31,216 bases of DNA from JAICTV01 sp035634055 (GCA_035634055.1 DASQDR010000192.1:1-31216), one strand, 5' to 3'. Shown: positions 1 to 8,519, numbered from the stretch's first letter. The notes: generated from the sequence alone by a model not told the origin. Made by a program: numbers and translations.

Positions 1-141
1 CACAACAATCGTTGTTCCTGTCAACCGCGATGACCATTCCGGCCGAGCATGCGGAAACCGCCTCCGCAGCCTCCCCTCGTGTCCATTCGTGAGGTTCGCG
101 GTGCAATTGTCTTGCCTTCCCCTCCCAACGGCCCGCGGCAG

Positions 142-170
142 TTGAGGGCTGAGTGGCCCGGGCCTACAAT
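142..170 (+). promoter_or_regulatory. Predicted sigma70-type promoter of ruvB
   Basis: TTGAGG (142-147) and TACAAT (165-170) are separated by 17 bases, matching the -35/-10 consensus at 4/6 and 5/6 positions. Transcription would start near 177, leaving a leader of about 100 bases before the ruvB start at 280. An 11-bp unit (GTTCGGTATCG) is repeated about three times at roughly 173-200, just downstream. The rest of 1-279 shows no convincing gene. A short inverted repeat, AACAA-TCG-TTGTT, lies at 4-16 at the window edge. Confidence 0.5.
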
Positions 171-279
171 CCGTTCGGTATCGGTTCGGTATCAGTTCGG
201 TCGGCGGCTTCGGGGTCCGAGCGCGCGGGTTGGCGTCCGGTTGCTTGTGATGATCAGGTCCATCGCTAAAACGGTCGTC

Positions 280-1383
280 ATGCCCCGCGAGCGGATCGTC
301 TCGGCGCAGAACCAGAGCGAGGAGGAGAGCCAGCTCAACTACGCGCTGCGGCCGCAGCGCTTCGAGCAGTACGTGGGGCAGGAAACGCTCATCCGCAAGC
401 TGAAGATCGCCGTCGACGCCGCCCGCCAGCGCAAGGAGCCGGTCGAGCACACCCTGCTGCACGGCCCGCCCGGGCTCGGCAAGACCACGCTGGCGCACGT
501 GATCGCCAACGAGGTGGGGGCGCAGGTGCACGTGACCAACGGGCCGGCCCTGACCAAGGGGGCGGACCTGGTCGGCATCCTCTCGCGGCTGAACCGCGGC
601 GACATCCTCTTCATCGATGAGGTCCACCGCCTCAGCGCGGTGATCGAGGAGTACCTCTACCCGGCGATGGAGGACTTCAAGGTCGACATCACGCTCGACC
701 AGGGGGCGCACGCGCGGACGGTGACGATCCCCATCCCGCCGTTCACGCTGATCGGCGCCACCACCCGCCTGGGGCTGCTGACCGCGCCGATGCGCAGCCG
801 CTTCGGCATCAACCAGCACCTGGAGTTCTACACCCCCGAGGCGCTGGGGACGATCCTCAAGGCCAACGTGAAGCTGCTGGCGCTGGAGGCGGACGGTCCG
901 GCGCTGGCGGAGCTGGCCGGGCGCAGCCGCGGCACCCCCCGCATCGCCAACCGGCTGCTGCGCCGCGCCCGCGACTTCGCGGCGGTGGAGGGCAACGGCA
1001 AGCTGACGCTGGCGATGGTCCGCGCGGCGCTGGAGCTGGAGGGGATCGACCAGCGCGGGCTGGACGAGCAGGACCGCCAGTTCCTCCGCACGCTGATCGA
1101 GGTCTACGACGGCGGCCCGGTCGGCATCGAGGCGATCGCCGCGACGATGGGGGAGGAGCGCGACACGCTGGAGGACGTGATCGAGCCCTACCTGCTCCAG
1201 ACCCGCCCCCCGATGGTCACCCGCACCCGCCAGGGCCGCCGCGCGACCAAGGGGGCCTACGAACACCTCAAGCTCAAGTGGCGCCCGCCCGCCCCCGCCC
1301 CCGCCCCCGCCCCCGCCCCCGCCCCCGCCCCCGCCCCCGCCACCAACGGCCCAACCATGTTCGACGGCGAAGCGGGCGACTGA
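280..1383 (+). CDS. ruvB: Holliday junction branch migration helicase RuvB
   Basis: This is the hexameric AAA+ motor that drives branch migration of Holliday junctions together with RuvA. The 367-residue product has Walker A GPPGLGKTT (about 62-70), Walker B ILFIDEVHRL (about 109-118), sensor 1 with LIGATTRLGLL, an MRSRFG arginine-finger region (about 171-176), the GTPRIANRLLRR segment and the C-terminal winged helix ending in EPYLLQ. ATG280 is chosen because MPRERIVSA aligns with the usual RuvB N-terminus. ATG250 in the same frame is possible, and neither has a good Shine-Dalgarno. The last 30 or so residues form an (Ala-Pro)n tail that is absent from usual RuvB (about 335-350 residues) and is encoded by a 6-bp repeat. 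No ruvA or ruvC is seen nearby. Confidence 0.96.
   Translation: MPRERIVSAQNQSEEESQLNYALRPQRFEQYVGQETLIRKLKIAVDAARQRKEPVEHTLLHGPPGLGKTTLAHVIANEVGAQVHVTNGPALTKGADLVGILSRLNRGDILFIDEVHRLSAVIEEYLYPAMEDFKVDITLDQGAHARTVTIPIPPFTLIGATTRLGLLTAPMRSRFGINQHLEFYTPEALGTILKANVKLLALEADGPALAELAGRSRGTPRIANRLLRRARDFAAVEGNGKLTLAMVRAALELEGIDQRGLDEQDRQFLRTLIEVYDGGPVGIEAIAATMGEERDTLEDVIEPYLLQTRPPMVTRTRQGRRATKGAYEHLKLKWRPPAPAPAPAPAPAPAPAPATNGPTMFDGEAGD
1283..1340. repeat. 6-bp microsatellite (CCCCGC)n in the ruvB 3' end
   Basis: About nine near-perfect copies of a 6-bp unit read as alternating Pro-Ala codons. They add an Ala-Pro tail to RuvB without breaking the frame. Because the unit is a multiple of three, copy-number change would alter tail length but not the frame. 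Confidence 0.9.
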
Positions 1384-1436
1384 CCGCGGCCGCGCCCGCC
1401 GGCGGAGGGGCTTCAGCCGACGATCGCATGGGCCGC

Positions 1437-1558
1437 GCGCGGGCTCACCTGCCGCCCGTCGTCGCGCTTCGCTCGGGGGTGTGCCTCGCTCGGCGGTGCG
1501 CGGGCTCACCTGCCGCCCGTCGTCGCGCGGCTCGCTCGGGGGCGCGCCTTGTTGCCCA
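1437..1558. repeat. Two-copy direct repeat, 61-bp period, downstream of ruvB
   Basis: A 31-bp identical block starts at 1437 and again at 1498. Homology continues through a CGCTCGGGGG segment with small changes. The 1384-1650 gap contains this duplication and otherwise very GC-rich sequence. No supported gene or clear intrinsic terminator was seen in it. Confidence 0.75.
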
Positions 1559-1650
1559 CGCGCCTGGGGCGCCCGCGCGCCCGCCCGCGCGCCCGCTCGC
1601 GTTGGCGGCCTCGCCGCGCCCGCGTGCGGGGGAGTGCCCCGGCGGATCAT

Positions 1651-2406
1651 TCACCGACCCGTTGCGCCGGGGGGGGACGCCGTGGTGGCGGGCGAGGCGC
1701 CGTTCAGGTCCTTCCCCCGCGCCGTTCCCCACTGCGCCAGCGGCGGCAGATCCCGCCGTTCCTGCTCGGTGAAGTGGCGCGGGTTGATCTTCTCGGTGAT
1801 GCCGATCTTCCAGCTCCCGTAGCGCTCGGCCAACACCAGCGGGACGTACGTCTTCTTCGCCGTGGCGCTCGCCTCGGCCACGAGGACGGCAACCGCGATG
1901 CTCTTGTTGGTGCGCACCTCGACCGGGTTCACGCTCCCCCGGCGGGTCCACGCCGCGATCCTCGCCATGCGTTGTTCCAGCTCGTCGCTGTCCAGCGGCT
2001 CCAGTGAGACCTGCCGCAGCTCGCGCCACTGCGCGTCCTTGGCGCTGGCGAGCATGAACGCCATCGCCGCGTCCGGCGTGGCGAACTCGCGCGTGCGTGC
2101 GGCGGGGGCGGCGGGGGCGGTGGTGGGGGTGGTGGTGGCGGTCGTCGCCGGCGCCGTGGACGATGCGGCGGCGGCGGCGGCCGTGGCCGGCATGGCGTAC
2201 GGGGAGAGCGCCGCCAGCTTCTCCGCGAGGCTAGGCTCCGTCGCCGCGGGCGCGCGCGCCGGCGCCCCCGCGGCCGGTCGAGATGCCGGCGCCGCCTGCG
2301 GGTCGGGGCTCGACCGCTCGCAGCCGCCAATCGCCAGGAGGAGCGGCGCCGCGGTCGCCACCAGCACCGTTACCACCCCGGTTGATCGGACCGCTCTGCC
2401 GCGCAA
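1651..2406 (-). CDS. Putative secreted lipoprotein of unknown function
   Basis: I do not recognise the family. The likely start is TTG at 2406, preceded by GAGGGAGG at good spacing. It gives a basic n-region, a hydrophobic stretch and a lipobox-like LAIGGC near residue 29, so export and lipid anchoring are inferred. A long Ala/Pro/Thr linker (roughly 35-100) precedes a compact, conserved-looking domain of about 130 residues that begins near REFATPDAAMAFM and ends near DLPPLAQW. That domain resembles the small NTF2-like or DUF4878-like modules of secreted lipoproteins, but this is only an impression. The product is 251 residues. The gene lies downstream of the metal-transport operon on the same strand, separated from it by a repeat array. 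Its 3' neighbour ruvB is convergent. Confidence 0.65.
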   Translation of the reverse strand: MRGRAVRSTGVVTVLVATAAPLLLAIGGCERSSPDPQAAPASRPAAGAPARAPAATEPSLAEKLAALSPYAMPATAAAAAASSTAPATTATTTPTTAPAAPAARTREFATPDAAMAFMLASAKDAQWRELRQVSLEPLDSDELEQRMARIAAWTRRGSVNPVEVRTNKSIAVAVLVAEASATAKKTYVPLVLAERYGSWKIGITEKINPRHFTEQERRDLPPLAQWGTARGKDLNGASPATTASPPGATGR

Positions 2407-2485
2407 CGGCGCCTCCCTCGTTGGAACGACCGGATAGTCTACCGGCCCGCGTCCCCGAGCGCGAAATCTCGTGAAGCGTGGGTGC

Positions 2486-2703
2486 CCGCGCACGACGGGG
2501 CTACCGCGCACGGCGGGGCTACCGCGCACGGCGGGGCTACCGCGCACGGCGGGGCTACCGCGCACGGCGGGGCTACCGCGCGGGCGGGGCTACCGCGCGG
2601 GCGGAGCTGCCGTGCGGGCGGATCTGCCGTGCCGGCGGGGCTATCGTGCCGGCGGAGCTGCCGCGCGGGTGGGGCGATCGCGGCCGGCGGGGCTATCGCG
2701 CGG
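2486..2703. repeat. Array of about 12 imperfect 17-18-bp units
   Basis: Five near-identical 18-bp units (CCGCGCACGGCGGGGCTA; the first has one substitution) occupy 2486-2575. They are followed by about seven diverged 17-18-bp units of the type GGGGCTAYCGYGCSGGC, running to about 2703. The most diverged unit supplies the TAG stop of the adjacent permease gene (2693-2695). The array fills most of the 2407-2692 intergenic space. The unit shares the GGGGC-N-AC-N-GC core with the repeats after priA. Confidence 0.85.
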
Positions 2704-4177
2704 GCGGGATCGGCTTGCCCTGCGGGTCGAGCTGCGGGCGGTCCATCCGCTGGTCCAGTTCCTCGACCATGGCCGCGCTGGTGACGTGCTCGAGCCGGCC
2801 GGCGGGGGCGTGGACGTGGTCGGCGGGGAGGTTCAGGTGCTTCTGGAGGAACCCCTCCCACAGGCGGTGCGAGCGGACCAGCCGGCGGGCGGCGTCGCGC
2901 CCGGCGGGCGTCAGGCGGTAGCCGCCCGCGGAGCGCTGCACCTGCCCGCGGCGGAGCAGGTCGCGGATCGCCACCGTGGCCGTCACCCGCCCGATCCCCT
3001 TCCCCTCGCGCAGCAGCCCGGCGGCGGCCGTGTACGGCTCGCCCCCGCCAGAAGCAACCGAGCCGCCCGCGCCCGCGCCAGAAGCGCCCGCGACAGAAGG
3101 GCCCGCGCCAGAAGGGCCCGCGCCAGAAGCGCCCGCGCCCGCGCCGGCAGGGGCACCCCGCGCCGCGCCGCTGCCGAGTTCCTCCAGCCGGTACATCAGC
3201 CCCAGCATGTCCTCGCGGACGATCCGCAGCGAGAGCATCGCGCGGTGGGCGATCTTGCTGATCGCGCCGTGCCGCGGCGCAAGCAGCAGCGCCAGCGTGA
3301 AGATGGCGCCGGCGACGACGGCCATCATCCCGGCGGTGCTGGTGTCGGGGAAGCCGAACCAGGTGGGGACGGTGATCGCCGCCACGTGCCCCAGCGCCGC
3401 CGATGCCGCGGCCAGCAGGAGGCTCAGGGCGATCATCAGCGACAGCCGGTCGGTCAGCAGGTACGCCGCCGCCGCCGGCACGATCAGCATCGCCACCACG
3501 AGGATGCTCCCGACGCTCTCGAACGCCGCGACGGTGGTGACGGCCGTCAGGGTCATCAGCAGGTAGTGCATCAGCGTGGCGTTGATGCCGAGGGTGGTCG
3601 CCAGCTCCGGGTCGAAGGAGCTGATCTTCAGCTCCTTGTAGAAGGCGATCACGAAGAGCAGGTCGAGCAGGAAAACGCACGCGAGGGTGACGACCGCGCG
3701 GGGGACCATGAAGCCGGCGACCGGGCGGACGTCGAGCGGCACCAGCTCGATCGCGCCGTAGAGGACGCAGCCGGGGTCGAGGTCCACGTGGCGCGCGGCG
3801 CGGACGATCAGGATCAGGCCGATCGCGAACAGCGCGGTGAAGACCACGCCCATCGACGCGCTCTCCTCGACCTTGCCGAAGCGGTTGATCCACTGCGTGA
3901 ACAGCGCCGTCAGCACGCCGACGACGGCGGCGCCGATGAACATCGGCAGGCTGTCGCGGCTGCCGGTGACGAGGAAGGCGACCGCCAGCCCCGGCAGCAC
4001 CGCGTGGCTGATGGCGTCGCCCATCATGCTCATCTTGCGCAGCACCAGGAAGCAGCCGATCAGCGCGCACGACATCGCGCACAGCGCCCCGGCGGCGACG
4101 ATCCAGCCGTCGAGCGACCAGTGCCAGGAGAAGGCGAGCACGGGCGCGGCGGCCGCGGCGCGAACGAGGCTAAGCAC
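2693..4177 (-). CDS. Metal ABC transporter permease fused to a DtxR-like domain (permease 2)
   Basis: This is the second membrane subunit of a manganese/iron/zinc-type ABC importer (ABC-3 permease family), last in its operon. GTG4177 follows AAGGGAGGGG and overlaps the end of the preceding permease by 8 bases, which suggests translational coupling. The 494-residue product has about eight membrane segments within residues 1-305, including family-typical GDAISHAVLPG. Residues 318-494 look like DtxR/MntR: a first helix (REDMLGLMYRLEELG), a winged helix, and a dimerisation/metal region with HRLWE (His437, Glu441), HAPAGRLEH (His456, Gly460, Glu463, His464) and DPQGKPIP. The position of DtxR Cys102 is Gly460. 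A Gly/Ala/Ser-rich stretch at about 338-380, encoded by a 15-bp minisatellite, splits the HTH after helix 1. There is no FeoA/SH3-like domain. Metal specificity cannot be read directly. Confidence 0.9.
   Translation of the reverse strand: MLSLVRAAAAAPVLAFSWHWSLDGWIVAAGALCAMSCALIGCFLVLRKMSMMGDAISHAVLPGLAVAFLVTGSRDSLPMFIGAAVVGVLTALFTQWINRFGKVEESASMGVVFTALFAIGLILIVRAARHVDLDPGCVLYGAIELVPLDVRPVAGFMVPRAVVTLACVFLLDLLFVIAFYKELKISSFDPELATTLGINATLMHYLLMTLTAVTTVAAFESVGSILVVAMLIVPAAAAYLLTDRLSLMIALSLLLAAASAALGHVAAITVPTWFGFPDTSTAGMMAVVAGAIFTLALLLAPRHGAISKIAHRAMLSLRIVREDMLGLMYRLEELGSGAARGAPAGAGAGASGAGPSGAGPSVAGASGAGAGGSVASGGGEPYTAAAGLLREGKGIGRVTATVAIRDLLRRGQVQRSAGGYRLTPAGRDAARRLVRSHRLWEGFLQKHLNLPADHVHAPAGRLEHVTSAAMVEELDQRMDRPQLDPQGKPIPPAR
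3070..3129. repeat. 15-bp minisatellite inside the permease 2 gene
   Basis: Four consecutive 15-bp units (CGCCCGCGCCAGAAG with single-base variants) start at 3070, 3085, 3100 and 3115, with degenerate partial copies on both sides. On the minus strand they encode repeated Ser-Gly-Ala-Gly-Pro/Ala blocks. The frame is preserved because the unit is a multiple of three. Confidence 0.85.
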
Positions 4178-5699
4178 CGGCCCCTCCCTTCGCCCCCGCA
4201 CGGCTGCGCGCGGCGGCAGAGGTGGGCGCGGCGATCTCGCGCGGCGCGATCGCGTGCGGGCTGGGCGGCACGGGCGCGACGGGCGGGCCGGCATGCTCGC
4301 GGGCGACCAGCGCCTCGAGCTTGGCGACCATTTCGGCCCCCAGCACGTGCTCGATCTGGTCCGCGTCGCGGTCGACGTGGCTGGGGGCGATGTCGGCGAA
4401 GTTGATCAGGTACGCCTCCCACAGGCGGTGGTTGCGGACGGTGCGGGCGGCCTCCATCCAGCCGATGTCGGTCGCGCGGTAGGTCCCGTCGGCGCAGGCG
4501 TAGATCAACCCGTCGCGCTCCGCGCGGTCCAGCACGCGCCCCAGCCGCGGCGCCGACCACGCGCGCTCGCGGAGCAGGTGCGCGCGGGAGATGCCGGTGG
4601 TCAGGGGGTCGCTGCCGGTGCTCTCGGCCCACTCGTAGAGCTCGCGCAGCAGGTTCTGGCGGTTCACCGTCCGCGTCAGTTGCACCTGCCGCCGCCAGCG
4701 CGACATCACGCCGCGCGCGGGGCCGAAGAACATGCTGAAGAGGAACAGCGATGAGGCGACGACCACGATCACGGCGCCCGCCGGCAGTCGCGGCAGCAGC
4801 GCGCTCAGCGACGCGCCGAGGAAGCAACTGATCGCCCCGAGGCTGGCGGAGTCGATCACCATCATGTGCAGCCGGTTGGTCCAGAAGCGCGCCGCCGCCG
4901 CCGGGATGATCAGCAGCGCGATGATCAGGATGAGCCCGACCGCCTGCAGGCCGATGACGGTGACGGCGACGACCAAGGCCATCATCGCCAGGTCGAGCAG
5001 GAAGACCGGCCACCCCTCGCTGCGGGCGTAGCCGGCGTCGAAGCAGAGCAGGGCGAACTCCTTGAACAGCAGCCCGCAGACGACGGCGACGCCGGCGGCG
5101 GCGAAGGCGATCAGCTTGGCATCGCTGGAGAGCATCGAGGCGGTCTTGCCGTAGATGAACCCTTCCAGCCCGGCGGCGCTGCCGGTCCCCATCTTCTGGA
5201 TCACCCCGAGCACCGCGACACCCGCGCCGAAGAAGACGCTGAGGACGATGCCCAGGGCGGCGTCCTCCTTCAGGCGGCTGAAGCTGCGGATCGCCAGCGC
5301 CGCCAGCACGCCCAGCACGCCCGTGACGACCGCGCCGGCAAGCAGGATCGGCAGCGATTTTCCCGAGCCGCCGGCGGCTGTGGCGATGATGAACGCCAGG
5401 CCGATGCCGGGCAGCGTCGCGTGGCTGAGCGCGTCGCCGAGCAGCGCCCGCTTGCGCAGCAGCATGAACGCCCCGATCGTCCCGGCGGCGAAGCCGAGCA
5501 GCGTGGTGCCGATCACGACGACGCGCGTGTTGTAGTCCAGCAGGAAGACCACGCGAAGCACCTCGTTGCGCGTGGGGACGCGGACCGACGTGTCGGTGAT
5601 CGTGTCCGGCGCCGGTGCGACGGCGGCGCCCGTTGACCCGCAGGCGGTCAGCAGGAGCAGCGCGAAGGCGAAGATGTGGGTTCGACAGCACATCGTCAT
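4170..5699 (-). CDS. Metal ABC transporter permease with lipoprotein-like leader and DtxR-like domain (permease 1)
   Basis: This is the first membrane subunit of the metal importer. ATG5699 shares one base with the stop of the ATPase gene (TGATG), so coupled translation is likely. Of 509 residues, about 1-20 resemble a lipoprotein signal ending in LLTAC (Cys20), which is odd for a polytopic permease. The ABC-3 permease core follows (about 48-330), with DYNTRVV, LLRKRALLGDALSHATLPG and eight or more hydrophobic segments. Residues 345-465 form a winged helix followed by a DtxR-like dimerisation region with HRLWE (His424, Glu428) and DRDADQIEH (Asp443, Asp447, Glu450, Glu-His pair ending at His451). 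The HTH is uninterrupted here. Residues 470-509 are an Ala/Pro-rich tail. A shorter start at the GTG codons near residue 47 would remove the leader. Confidence 0.9.
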   Translation of the reverse strand: MTMCCRTHIFAFALLLLTACGSTGAAVAPAPDTITDTSVRVPTRNEVLRVVFLLDYNTRVVVIGTTLLGFAAGTIGAFMLLRKRALLGDALSHATLPGIGLAFIIATAAGGSGKSLPILLAGAVVTGVLGVLAALAIRSFSRLKEDAALGIVLSVFFGAGVAVLGVIQKMGTGSAAGLEGFIYGKTASMLSSDAKLIAFAAAGVAVVCGLLFKEFALLCFDAGYARSEGWPVFLLDLAMMALVVAVTVIGLQAVGLILIIALLIIPAAAARFWTNRLHMMVIDSASLGAISCFLGASLSALLPRLPAGAVIVVVASSLFLFSMFFGPARGVMSRWRRQVQLTRTVNRQNLLRELYEWAESTGSDPLTTGISRAHLLRERAWSAPRLGRVLDRAERDGLIYACADGTYRATDIGWMEAARTVRNHRLWEAYLINFADIAPSHVDRDADQIEHVLGAEMVAKLEALVAREHAGPPVAPVPPSPHAIAPREIAAPTSAAARSRAGAKGGAGA

Positions 5700-6517
5700 C
5701 ACCGTCGCGCCATTGCTTGCGCCGCTTCGTCCAGCAGCGTCAGGCGCCCGCCGTAGGTCTTCTGGAGGTTCTCCTTGGTGAACACGTCCTCGGTCGGGCC
5801 GCTGGCGACGATGCGCATGTTCAGCAGGATCACGTGGTCGAAATACTCCGGCACGGTCTGGAGGTCGTGGTGCACCACCAGGCAGGTGCGCCCGGCGCTG
5901 CGGAGGTCGTGAAGGATGCGGACGATCGCTTTTTCCGTCGAGGCGTCGACGCCGGCGAAGGGCTCGTCCATGAAGTAGATCTGCGCGTCCTGCACCAGCG
6001 CGCGGGCGAGGAAGACGCGCTGCTGCTGCCCGCCGGAGAGCTGGCTGATCTGCCGTTTGGCGAAGTCGGCCATGCCGACGCGCTCCAGCGCCGCCAGCGC
6101 CGCCTGGCGGTGCTTTTTCGTCACGGGGCGGAACCACCCGATCTTACCGTAGCGGCCCATCGTCACAACGTCGAGCGCGCTGATGGGAAAGTCCCAGTCC
6201 ACGCTCTCGCGCTGCGGCACGTAGCCGACGAGGTGCCGCTGCTTGCGGTACGGCTTGCCGTAGATCAGCACGCGTCCCGAGGCCTTGGGCATCAGGTCGA
6301 GCACCGCCTTGATCAGCGTGCTCTTGCCGGCGCCGTTGGGGCCGACGATGCCGATCAGCTTTCCCTCCGGCGCGTCGTAATCCACGTCCCAGAGCACCGG
6401 CTTGCGGTGGTAGGCGACCGTCATGTCGTGGATCGACAGCGGTGCGGTCCCGGGGTGCTCGTCGCCGGTGGCGACTCGCGTAACCGGGCGCGGGGTGATG
6501 TTGGCGGCGGTGGTCAT
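5699..6517 (-). CDS. Manganese-type ABC transporter ATP-binding protein
   Basis: This is the nucleotide-binding subunit that powers the metal importer at the inner face of the cytoplasmic membrane. The 272 residues contain Walker A GPNGAGKST (59-67), the Q-loop VPQRESVDWDFP (about 100-111), signature LSGGQ (160-164), Walker B IYFMDEP (Asp184, Glu185) and the H-loop VVHHD (His216). The VDWDFP Q-loop wording is typical of manganese/iron importers of the MntABC/SitABCD group. ATG6517 has GAAGGA seven bases upstream and lies 11 bases after the stop of the binding-protein gene. A GTG at 6532 in frame is less likely. The gene overlaps the following permease by one base. Confidence 0.94.
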   Translation of the reverse strand: MTTAANITPRPVTRVATGDEHPGTAPLSIHDMTVAYHRKPVLWDVDYDAPEGKLIGIVGPNGAGKSTLIKAVLDLMPKASGRVLIYGKPYRKQRHLVGYVPQRESVDWDFPISALDVVTMGRYGKIGWFRPVTKKHRQAALAALERVGMADFAKRQISQLSGGQQQRVFLARALVQDAQIYFMDEPFAGVDASTEKAIVRILHDLRSAGRTCLVVHHDLQTVPEYFDHVILLNMRIVASGPTEDVFTKENLQKTYGGRLTLLDEAAQAMARR

Positions 6518-6528
6518 GGGCACGTCCT

Positions 6529-7533
<1,005 letters not shown>

Positions 7534-7542
7534 GGCGGATCC

Positions 7543-8490
7543 TCACAGTCGCAGCGACAGCCCCAGGAACGCGCGGAAGTCGTCGGCCTTGTCGCTCAGC
7601 CCGAAGTAGACGCCGCCGTCGAGCTGCGCGTTGTCGCCCATGGCGTAAGTCAGCCCGCCGCCGACGAGGGCGATGTAGCCGGCGTCCAGTTCACGGCTGG
7701 CGATGCCGACGTACTCGACGTAGCCGTTGAGCCCCCCGACGATCGGGCGACCCAGCGCGGCGGTGTGGAGGAACGACAGGCCGTAGCTTTCATCGTCCGC
7801 GTCGCGCAGCACGTCGACTTCCGCCATCAGCCCCAGGCCGAACTCGTTAGGCAGATCGATGGCTAGCGGGACGATGACCCCGCCCTCGAGGTGGTCGGTC
7901 CCGCCGAGGTCACCGCTGGCTGTCGGGAGCTGCACGTAAGGCATGACGGCCAGCGCGGTTTCGCCGCCGTCGTTGCCCCAGACGTTCAGCTTGGCGCGGA
8001 CCTGCATGTTGCCCAAGCCGTTGTTCACCGACCGCCCGCCGGCCTCGTCGCGCACGCGCTGGTAGACGTACGGCTCGAGCACGAACTGGAGGTCGAGGTT
8101 GTTGAGCAGCCCGACCTTGAGGTTCGACGGCAGGATGACGAACTCGTCCAGTTCCGCGCCCCCGGAATTGTCGTGGATGTACTCGACGAGGCTCAGCTCC
8201 ACCTGGAAGTGCCCGGCGTCGACGGTGTGCGGACTCTCGGTCACGTCGGGGCGATCGGTGGAAAGCTCGCGCATGCGGTCGCGCGGGGTGGGGTTGAACA
8301 GGTGGTACTGCGACTTGTCGCCGCTCCCCGAGCCCGGCGCCGTCGCCGCGGTCGCGACCTGCGGTGCAGCGGCGATCAGGGCAACCAGGCACGCGAGACC
8401 GCGAGCGGACGCGGAACTAAACCGGCGCGTGACAGCGTCGCGCCGCCCTTCGATCCTCCGCGCGCTTCTGACCCCGTCCCGTGCCCGCAT
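7543..8490 (-). CDS. Outer-membrane beta-barrel, MetA-pathway/transporter-like family
   Basis: This is predicted to be an outer-membrane channel, first gene of the metal-uptake operon. ATG8490 is preceded by AAAAAGGAG at ideal spacing, so it is preferred over the in-frame ATG at 8514. The 315 residues have a long basic N-terminus, a signal-like hydrophobic segment (about 26-42) ending near ATA, and then the segment ELSTDRPDVTESPHTV. That opening is typical of the Phenol_MetA_deg-type barrel family. Alternating hydrophobic/polar strands follow (LDLQFVLEPYVYQ, GLGNMQVRAKLNVWG, ETALAVMPYVQLP), and the chain ends in the aromatic/hydrophobic strand FRAFLGLSLRL. By position it could admit metal ions through the outer membrane, as MnoP does in Bradyrhizobium. 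This is an inference from context only. Confidence 0.8.
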   Translation of the reverse strand: MRARDGVRSARRIEGRRDAVTRRFSSASARGLACLVALIAAAPQVATAATAPGSGSGDKSQYHLFNPTPRDRMRELSTDRPDVTESPHTVDAGHFQVELSLVEYIHDNSGGAELDEFVILPSNLKVGLLNNLDLQFVLEPYVYQRVRDEAGGRSVNNGLGNMQVRAKLNVWGNDGGETALAVMPYVQLPTASGDLGGTDHLEGGVIVPLAIDLPNEFGLGLMAEVDVLRDADDESYGLSFLHTAALGRPIVGGLNGYVEYVGIASRELDAGYIALVGGGLTYAMGDNAQLDGGVYFGLSDKADDFRAFLGLSLRL

Positions 8491-8500
8491 CACCGCTCCT

Positions 8501-8516
8501 TTTTGAGTAATCAAAA
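8501..8516. promoter_or_regulatory. Candidate metalloregulator operator (16-bp inverted repeat)
   Basis: TTTTGA-GTAA-TCAAAA is an inverted repeat with perfect 6-base arms. It stands out because it is AT-rich in GC-rich DNA. It lies between the divergent regulator and uptake operon, covers the predicted transcription start of the operon, and includes a possible -35 (TTGAGT 8503-8508) for the regulator, whose -10 could be TACGAT (8524-8529, 15-base spacing). The DtxR-family protein encoded next to it is the natural candidate ligand. Confidence 0.55.
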
Positions 8517-8519
8517 TTC

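Noticed and set aside
49..279. N-terminal extension of RuvB
   Set aside because: The sequence is not RuvB-like and a good promoter (142-170) lies inside it, so it is probably untranslated.
2486..2703. CRISPR-like array
   Set aside because: Units are 17-18 bp, directly abutting, without unique spacers, and no cas genes are nearby. It is a minisatellite.
2439..4082. Long minus-strand open frame in another frame over permease 2
   Set aside because: Its translation is Arg/Pro/Ala-rich with no motifs, and it runs through the repeat array. It is a shadow of the permease gene.
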